Part shown: positions 6,188 to 11,087 of the stretch, in pieces
How positions within the stretch are numbered: the first letter of the stretch is position 1
Layout of the letters: every line of letters begins with the position of its first letter
Source: CAZRHR01 sp964599915
GTDB taxonomy: Bacteria; Bacteroidota; Bacteroidia; CAIKAF01
Length of the DNA stretch: 11,087 bases
NCBI GenBank assembly: GCA_964599915.1
Contig: CAZRHR010000082.1
Span: 1-11,087, forward strand
Direction: 5' to 3'
The notes under the pieces: model-generated
The model's database searches: none
What the model was told of the DNA's origin: nothing
What the model saw: only the letters and a program-made list of their open reading frames with translations
Program-made: the position numbers and the translations under genes

Positions 6188-9187
6188 ATGCAGAATAAAG
6201 GAGCGATTCAATTCTTCGCCATCCTCCTCACGTTGGCCTGTATTTATCACCTGTCTTTCACCTTTGTAACCAACCGTACAGAGGCTGAAGCATTGGAAAT
6301 GGCCGGTGGCGATGTCGCACGCCAGCAAGCTTATTTAGACTCCATTGGGGGATCCGAAGTGGTTTGGAACATTGGGTTGGCTTCTTATACTTATGCAGAA
6401 GCAAAAAAACACGAAATCGGTTTAGGTCTTGACCTTCGCGGAGGTATCAATGTAACCTTGTCTGTAAGCAAAGGGGATTTATTGCGTGGTCTTGTAAAGA
6501 ATGCGGAAGATCCTTCTTTTGCCAAAGCCCTTGAATTGACTTTGGCACAGGAAAAAGCTTCTCAAGACAATTTCATGACTTTGTTCGTACGGAATTTTGA
6601 ACAAGTAAATCCCGGCGCATCATTGTCTGCCCCTAATCTTTTTGGACACTCTGGCCAAAAGATGATCAATGGCCGCATGACCAATGCAGAAGTGGAGCAG
6701 CTGTTGATTCAAGAAGCTGCCATGGCCGTAGATCGTACGTTCGAAGTATTGACATCTAGGATCGACAATTTTGGTTTGACCCAGCCTATTATTCAGCGTT
6801 TACAAGGTTCCGATCGGATTCGAGTGGAACTGCCAGGTGTACAAAATGAGAAACGAGTACGCGAATTGCTTGAAGCTCCTGCAAAGCTAGAGTTTTGGGA
6901 GACGCTTGAGGCTGGAGAGGTGCTTGGAAGCAACAATTTACAAAAGTTGAGCGATGCTGTAAAGCGTCATGTAGCCTTAGGCAAAACGGAGGAAGTGGCT
7001 CAGGACACCAACGCAACTGAAGATACGCTTGCCACTGTAACTAACGATACAAATACTGTTGCAGCTGAAACACCTGCGGACACCAATGAAACCGCTTTAC
7101 AATCAGACTCACTCGGCGCAGCTACAGACGATCCTTTGTTTGCCATTTTTGCACCCAACGTGGTGAATTCTGAGGGATTTAATGGGGTTCCTCCCGGCCC
7201 AGTTCTTGGATCCGTTGCCGGTATTCACAAAGAGCGCTTCCTTGAATTCATGGCGCTACCAGAAGTGAAACGAATTTTGCCTCCACAGATTAAAATTTCT
7301 TTTGGTTTCAAACAGGATGAAACCGGTCGTTGGCCTGTATATGCTTTGCGCAATACCGCCGATGGTCAAGCGGCTTTGTCCGGTGATGTTGTCATTGATG
7401 CCAACTTTCAGCCGGATAGCAAAACCGGAGGTTATGAAGTGGTCATGAACATGAACGCTGAGGGAGCTTCTGCTTGGGCTAGTCTTACGGGTAAAAACAA
7501 AGGCAAAAGCGTTGCCATCGTATTGGACGGCGTGGTGTACAGCGCACCTACCGTACAGGATAAAATTTCAGGCGGAACGTCTTCTATTACCGGTAACTTC
7601 TCTTTCGATGAAGCCAAAACCTTAGCTTCTGTCTTGAAATCAGGAAAATTACCAACCAAAGCACTCATTGAGGAAATGGCCGTGGTGGGACCTAGTTTAG
7701 GAAAACAATCCATTAATGCAGGTCTAACTTCACTCGCTCTAGCCTTTGTATTGGTGCTGCTTTACATGATTTTCTATTACGGCAAAGCAGGTATGGTAGC
7801 CAACGTGGCATTGCTTGCCAACGTATTCTTCTTGATTGGTGCACTTGCAGCATTCAATACAACGTTGACCCTTGCAGGTATTACAGGTATCGTACTCACC
7901 ATTGGTATGTCAGTAGATGCCAACGTATTGATCTACGAAAGGATTCGTGAAGAATTGAGACAAGGTAAAAGTCTGAAACTTGCGTTAAATGAGGGGTATG
8001 ATAAGGCTTACAGAGCTATTATTGACTCCAACATCACCACCATGTTGATTGCCTTGATTTTGATTTTCTTTGGTGCCGGTCCTGTGAAAGGTTTTGCTAT
8101 TACCCTGTTTATGGGTATTCTCACATCCTTGTTCTCCGCTATTTTCATCACACGTCTGATTTTCGAAGCACTCCTGGCCAAGAAAAAAGACATCAGCTTT
8201 AGTTCCAAAACCACAGAAAAATTGTTTTCCAATATTCAATTCGATTGGTTGGGAAAAAGGAAAATGTTCTACGCCATTTCTGGTGTGCTTGTGGCCATTA
8301 GCCTTGGAGGAATTATTTTCAAAGGCTTCAATTTAGGCGTAGACTTGAGCGGTGGTCGTTCTTATGTGGTTAAGTTTGATAACACCAGCGTGTCTACCGA
8401 AGCTGTAGCACAAGCATTGACGCCTGCATTTGGTGGCGAAGCGCCTGCTGTGAAATTATATGGTGGTGCAGATGCTGTGTCTATTGTAACCAAGTTTCGT
8501 TTGAATGAGGATGGCGCTGAGGCCGACCGTTCAGTGGAAGAGACCATCTACACTGCGTTGTCCGGACTATATACCAGCCCCATTACCATGGAGTCTTTCA
8601 TTGATAAAAATGAATTAGGTATCATTTCTTCCGAACGTGTTGGACCTACTATGGCCCGTGATGTAGCTTACAAATCCTTCTGGGCGGTTATCATCTCTCT
8701 GGTGGTTATGTTTGGTTACATCTTATTCCGATTCAAAGGATGGCAGTATGGTACAAGCGCCGTGGTCGCTTTGCTTCATGATGTCGTTATCCTTCTTGGT
8801 ATATTCTCTCTTTTAAGTGGTATTTTGCCTTTCTCCCTACAGGTAGATCAGGCAATCATCGCTGCGGTACTTACAGTGATTGGTTATTCTATCAATGACA
8901 CAGTAATTATCTTCGATAGAATCCGGGAATACCTAACGGATGGTCGTAGAGGCACCATGAATTCTTACATCAATGATGCATTGAACAGCACGTTGGGAAG
9001 AACCATCAACACCTCAGTTACCGTATTGGTGGTGTTGCTTTCAGCTTTCCTTTTCGGTGGTGAGGGCATTCGTGGCTTATCTTTCGCCATTCTTATCGGG
9101 GTGGTTGTAGGTACCTACTCATCGCTTTGTGTGGCTGCACCTTTGGTGGCAGATTTGAAAGCGAAATTTTCTAAAGACAAAGCCTAA
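6188..9187 (+). CDS. secDF: Fused protein-export membrane protein SecD-SecF
   Basis: This encodes a 999-residue inner-membrane protein that uses proton flow to help pull preproteins through SecYEG into the periplasm. The SecD half has TM1 at about 5-27 and the motif LGLDLRGG at 79-86. The periplasmic P1 region follows, with 'VDRTFEVLTSRIDNFGL', then a bundle of TM helices with 'SVDANVLIYERIREEL' from 575, whose Asp577 is in the proton-relay position. The SecF half starts near 665-690, with LGVDLSGG at 716-723 and 'SINDTVIIFDRIREYL' from 901 (Asp904). Fusion in one chain is usual in Bacteroidota. An Asp/Thr/Ala-rich low-complexity linker fills about 267-314 of the periplasmic part. The frame is open upstream to a TTG at 6128, but the ATG at 6188 puts TM1 right at the N-terminus and is preferred. 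The hairpin at 9205-9235 ends the unit. Confidence 0.96.
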   Translation: MQNKGAIQFFAILLTLACIYHLSFTFVTNRTEAEALEMAGGDVARQQAYLDSIGGSEVVWNIGLASYTYAEAKKHEIGLGLDLRGGINVTLSVSKGDLLRGLVKNAEDPSFAKALELTLAQEKASQDNFMTLFVRNFEQVNPGASLSAPNLFGHSGQKMINGRMTNAEVEQLLIQEAAMAVDRTFEVLTSRIDNFGLTQPIIQRLQGSDRIRVELPGVQNEKRVRELLEAPAKLEFWETLEAGEVLGSNNLQKLSDAVKRHVALGKTEEVAQDTNATEDTLATVTNDTNTVAAETPADTNETALQSDSLGAATDDPLFAIFAPNVVNSEGFNGVPPGPVLGSVAGIHKERFLEFMALPEVKRILPPQIKISFGFKQDETGRWPVYALRNTADGQAALSGDVVIDANFQPDSKTGGYEVVMNMNAEGASAWASLTGKNKGKSVAIVLDGVVYSAPTVQDKISGGTSSITGNFSFDEAKTLASVLKSGKLPTKALIEEMAVVGPSLGKQSINAGLTSLALAFVLVLLYMIFYYGKAGMVANVALLANVFFLIGALAAFNTTLTLAGITGIVLTIGMSVDANVLIYERIREELRQGKSLKLALNEGYDKAYRAIIDSNITTMLIALILIFFGAGPVKGFAITLFMGILTSLFSAIFITRLIFEALLAKKKDISFSSKTTEKLFSNIQFDWLGKRKMFYAISGVLVAISLGGIIFKGFNLGVDLSGGRSYVVKFDNTSVSTEAVAQALTPAFGGEAPAVKLYGGADAVSIVTKFRLNEDGAEADRSVEETIYTALSGLYTSPITMESFIDKNELGIISSERVGPTMARDVAYKSFWAVIISLVVMFGYILFRFKGWQYGTSAVVALLHDVVILLGIFSLLSGILPFSLQVDQAIIAAVLTVIGYSINDTVIIFDRIREYLTDGRRGTMNSYINDALNSTLGRTINTSVTVLVVLLSAFLFGGEGIRGLSFAILIGVVVGTYSSLCVAAPLVADLKAKFSKDKA

Positions 9188-9204
9188 CATATTTTCAATA
9201 AAGT

Positions 9205-9235
9205 AAAAGGCGGGATGTAATGTCCCGCCTTTTTT
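9205..9235. terminator. Bidirectional intrinsic terminator between secDF and the gldN-like gene
   Basis: A perfect 7-base GC-rich stem, GGCGGGA (9209-9215) with TCCCGCC (9223-9229), encloses a 7-base loop. It is extended by four A-T pairs (9205-9208 with 9230-9233) and followed by a T run on the plus strand. The mirrored A run provides a T tract on the minus strand. It lies 17 bases after the secDF stop and just before the convergent gldN-like stop at 9239, so it can serve both genes. Confidence 0.92.
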
Positions 9236-9238
9236 GTT

Positions 9239-10033
9239 TTATCGCTCCCAAAGATCAGACTCGAAAGTCCGGATATGTTCTCGAATTCCTTCTCCGGCAA
9301 GGATGGCATCCACCCCCTTGTGCACAGAAGCTAGCGTTCGGTCGTACACATTGTCCTCTTTATAAATGATGGATTGATAATAACGGATTTGAAAGGCTTG
9401 TGCAAAAGTGATGGTGCTTTTGCTGTTTTGGGTGTTGTAAAATGGAAATTCAAATAGATAGGGTCGGAGTTGTTTGAAATCAATCCAAAACATGTCCTGA
9501 TAGCCTACCAATTCACCCGTAGATGGGTCCATTATCTGACGCACAGGACAAATGGCCTCTGGAAAATACCTCAGGGTACTTCTTTGTTTATCAAATACCC
9601 ATTCTTCCCGGATTCTGAAAAATAAGATGCTACTGATGTCCAAAGGTTCGTGAATGACCTGCGGTTTTTCCAGATAAGGAGGATTGGGTTCGGGAATCAT
9701 CACGGTATCCGTTCTGCTTCCCAAAGCCAATGCGGCTTGGTGGCTCATGGGCTCCATAAAGGCATCATCCCGGTAGGGCGTAACCCGATGTTCCTCCAAT
9801 GCCTTTTTCAAAATTTGAAAAAGAGAATATCTTCCCGGCGTGGGGTGGACTGGATACATCCAGGGATGATTCATTTTTTGTCGTAAATCAATAAGACTCC
9901 ACACCCGTTTAGACCACATGATGTCGGCCTCGCGCAGTTCAGGTTCTTCAATGACCCTGGTGGGCATAAAGGTTTGCGCTTGTAGGGCCAATCCGGCCAT
10001 ACTTACCCCTAATAAAGTCCATGGCGTACGCAT
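9239..10033 (-). CDS. gldN: GldN/PorN-family type IX secretion system protein, away from gldKLM
   Basis: This encodes a 264-residue exported protein of the GldN (PorN) family. GldN partners with the outer-membrane lipoprotein GldK to form the periplasmic ring of the T9SS, which secretes proteins and supports gliding in Bacteroidota. A signal peptide covers about 1-20 (ending ALQAQ). Family-typical blocks follow in order: 'LREADIMWSKRVWSLIDLRQ' and 'KMNHP' near 33-57, 'REEWVFDKQRSTLRYFP' and 'ICPV' in the middle, then 'MFWIDFKQLRP'. The C-terminal part carries 'YKEDNVYDRTL' and ends with 'FESDLWE'. The core of the family is therefore complete. No gldK, gldL or gldM gene is adjacent: upstream is a divergent hydrolase gene and downstream secDF converges. 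It may be a paralogue like GldO or a relocated sole copy. The family call is firm; whether it is the main GldN is open. Confidence 0.88.
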   Translation of the reverse strand: MRTPWTLLGVSMAGLALQAQTFMPTRVIEEPELREADIMWSKRVWSLIDLRQKMNHPWMYPVHPTPGRYSLFQILKKALEEHRVTPYRDDAFMEPMSHQAALALGSRTDTVMIPEPNPPYLEKPQVIHEPLDISSILFFRIREEWVFDKQRSTLRYFPEAICPVRQIMDPSTGELVGYQDMFWIDFKQLRPYLFEFPFYNTQNSKSTITFAQAFQIRYYQSIIYKEDNVYDRTLASVHKGVDAILAGEGIREHIRTFESDLWER

Positions 10034-10122
10034 AGTTGTTGAATTGAAATGTGGGGTAGTGGTGTTTCATCTGTAAACAAAACGCTTTCTTTGTCGCTTT
10101 TAGTATATCCAAAGCACCTTTC
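10034..10122. other. Divergent intergenic region between the gldN-like and deacetylase genes
   Basis: These 89 bases must hold the promoters of both genes. The best -7-like match toward the deacetylase is TTTCTTTG at 10086-10093 (one mismatch to TAnnTTTG), about 30 bases before its ATG, without a convincing -33 TTG. I find no clear element toward the gldN-like gene and no palindrome long enough to call an operator. Confidence 0.4.
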
Positions 10123-11031
10123 ATGCCAGAACCATATATTGCATGGGATGCTGTCTACCAGCATCCGCTTCCGGAGGGACATCGATTTCCTATGGAAAAG
10201 TATGCCTTATTGCCTGCCCAATTGGAGTACGAAGGAACCGTTTCTAGTTCTGCCTTTTTCTCTCCTACGCCATTGGCAGAATCCCATTTGTTAAGGACAC
10301 ATAAGGAGGAATATTGGACAGCTTTGAAAGCGGGACATTTAGATCCTCGGATCATGCGAAAAACCGGTTTTCCTTGGTCCCCAGCCTTAGTGGAAAGAGA
10401 GGTCCTGATTATGGGAGGAACCCTTCAGGCCGCTGAGCAAGCTTTGCTTACAGGCATTGGATTTAATGTGGCCGGGGGAACCCACCATGCATTTGCGGAC
10501 CGTGGAGAGGGGTTCTGCTTATTAAATGACCAAGTGATTGCCGCAAATGCATTATTTTTTGCGGGAAAAGCCCAAAGAATTTTTATTGTAGACTTAGACG
10601 TTCATCAAGGAAATGGAACGGCGGCTTTATGCGAAAACCTTCCGCATATCTTCACGTTTAGCATGCACGGGGATAAAAATTATCCCTTTCACAAGGAAAA
10701 ATCATCTTTAGATGTGCCCTTACCGGACGGCATAGATGATAGGACCTACTTGGCCACCATGGATCAATATTTAATGCCGGCCCTCGATGCTTTTGAACCG
10801 GATTTCATTTTTTACCAAGCAGGTGTAGATATTTTAGCCGAAGACGCATTGGGTCGATTAGGGGTCAGTTTGGCCGGATGCAAAGCACGCGACGAAAAAG
10901 TACTTCGCTATGCCCACCGAAACCAAATTCCCATGTGTGTGAGTATGGGTGGAGGGTATGCACCTAAAATCCAAAGTATTGTTGAGGCCCATGCACAAAC
11001 TTACCGTTTGGCCGCTTTTTTATATTTTTAA
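10123..11031 (+). CDS. Histone deacetylase/AcuC-superfamily zinc-dependent deacetylase
   Basis: This encodes a 302-residue cytoplasmic hydrolase of the arginase/deacetylase fold, predicted to remove acetyl or related acyl groups from lysines or small amines. The tandem histidines are in GGTHHAF (118-124, H121-H122). 'VDLDVHQGNGTA' (156-167) provides Asp159 and His161 as zinc ligands, and 'QAGVDILAEDALGRLGVS' (232-249) gives the third ligand, Asp236. 'MGGGYAP' (275-281) carries the catalytic tyrosine Y279. All expected catalytic residues are present, so the enzyme should be active. Its short length and the HQGNGT motif look most like the class IV (HDAC11-like) bacterial branch, from memory of the family. 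The ATG at 10123 gives a normal start for the fold. It is divergent from the gldN-like gene with 89 bases between. The natural substrate is unknown; acetoin use is not implied by context. Confidence 0.93.
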   Translation: MPEPYIAWDAVYQHPLPEGHRFPMEKYALLPAQLEYEGTVSSSAFFSPTPLAESHLLRTHKEEYWTALKAGHLDPRIMRKTGFPWSPALVEREVLIMGGTLQAAEQALLTGIGFNVAGGTHHAFADRGEGFCLLNDQVIAANALFFAGKAQRIFIVDLDVHQGNGTAALCENLPHIFTFSMHGDKNYPFHKEKSSLDVPLPDGIDDRTYLATMDQYLMPALDAFEPDFIFYQAGVDILAEDALGRLGVSLAGCKARDEKVLRYAHRNQIPMCVSMGGGYAPKIQSIVEAHAQTYRLAAFLYF

Positions 11032-11056
11032 GCACTAGTGTCCGATAAAAAATAAA

Positions 11057-11077
11057 GGAGCGGAAGTTTTCCGCTCC
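11057..11077 (-). terminator. Hairpin after the deacetylase gene, best oriented for minus-strand transcription
   Basis: A perfect 9-base stem pairs GGAGCGGAA (11057-11065) with TTCCGCTCC (11069-11077) around a 3-base loop. On the plus strand it is followed by CCC and only two Ts. On the minus strand it is followed by TTTATTTTTTAT, a proper T-rich tract. It therefore looks like the terminator of a convergent minus-strand gene beyond the right edge, and may also stop deacetylase transcription 25 bases after its stop codon. Confidence 0.75.
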
Positions 11078-11087
11078 CCCTTCGTTA

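Noticed and set aside
11034..11041. 8-base palindrome CACTAGTG region after the deacetylase stop
   Set aside because: Short palindromes of this size are frequent by chance, and it has no partner copy or other context.
1..11087. CRISPR array, tRNA/rRNA genes, insertion sequences or defence systems
   Set aside because: I looked for regularly spaced direct repeats, cloverleaf-like tRNA segments, transposase motifs and paired terminal repeats. None was seen, and coding density with housekeeping genes leaves little room.

Overview
The window reads as chromosomal DNA of a member of the Bacteroidota. The evidence is a single-gene SecD-SecF fusion, a GldN/PorN-family protein of the type IX secretion system (T9SS), a large secreted FG-GAP protein ending in a T9SS sorting domain, a MeaB GTPase, and promoter-like TAnnTTTG (-7) elements instead of classical -10 boxes. 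Shine-Dalgarno sequences are weak or absent at most starts. I cannot name genus or family. There are no RNA genes, insertion sequences, CRISPR arrays or long repeats, and no stretch over 300 bases lacks a gene.

Left part, minus strand (1-603): a MarR-family regulator is followed 9 bases later by the first 25 codons of an Old Yellow Enzyme-type flavin oxidoreductase, which is cut by the window edge. In front of marR lies a 33-base near-perfect palindrome made of two identical-half-site operators. This looks like an autoregulated electrophile or redox response module.

Central-left part, minus strand (632-6152): in order of transcription come the secreted FG-GAP/T9SS cargo protein, a periplasmic thioredoxin-like protein with only one active-site cysteine, MeaB (G-protein chaperone of methylmalonyl-CoA mutase), and a sodium:solute symporter. 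The last three are tightly packed (a 1-base TGATG overlap, then a 4-base gap) and are probably one operon. The FG-GAP gene is 22 bases upstream and may be co-transcribed, but a perfect -7 element in that gap suggests separate initiation.

Central-right part (6188-9187, plus strand): secDF is divergent from the FG-GAP gene, with very closely interlocked start regions. It ends at a strong hairpin shared with the convergent gldN-like gene.

Right part (9239-11031): a gldN-like gene (minus) without gldK, gldL or gldM beside it is divergent from a histone-deacetylase-superfamily (AcuC/class IV-like) hydrolase. That gene is followed by a hairpin whose T-rich side faces the other strand.

I see no clearly new multi-gene system. 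The most interesting signals are the tandem marR operator, the same -7 element exactly 4 bases before the ATG of three genes (possible leaderless mRNAs), the orphan GldN, and the one-cysteine thioredoxin fold protein coupled to MeaB.
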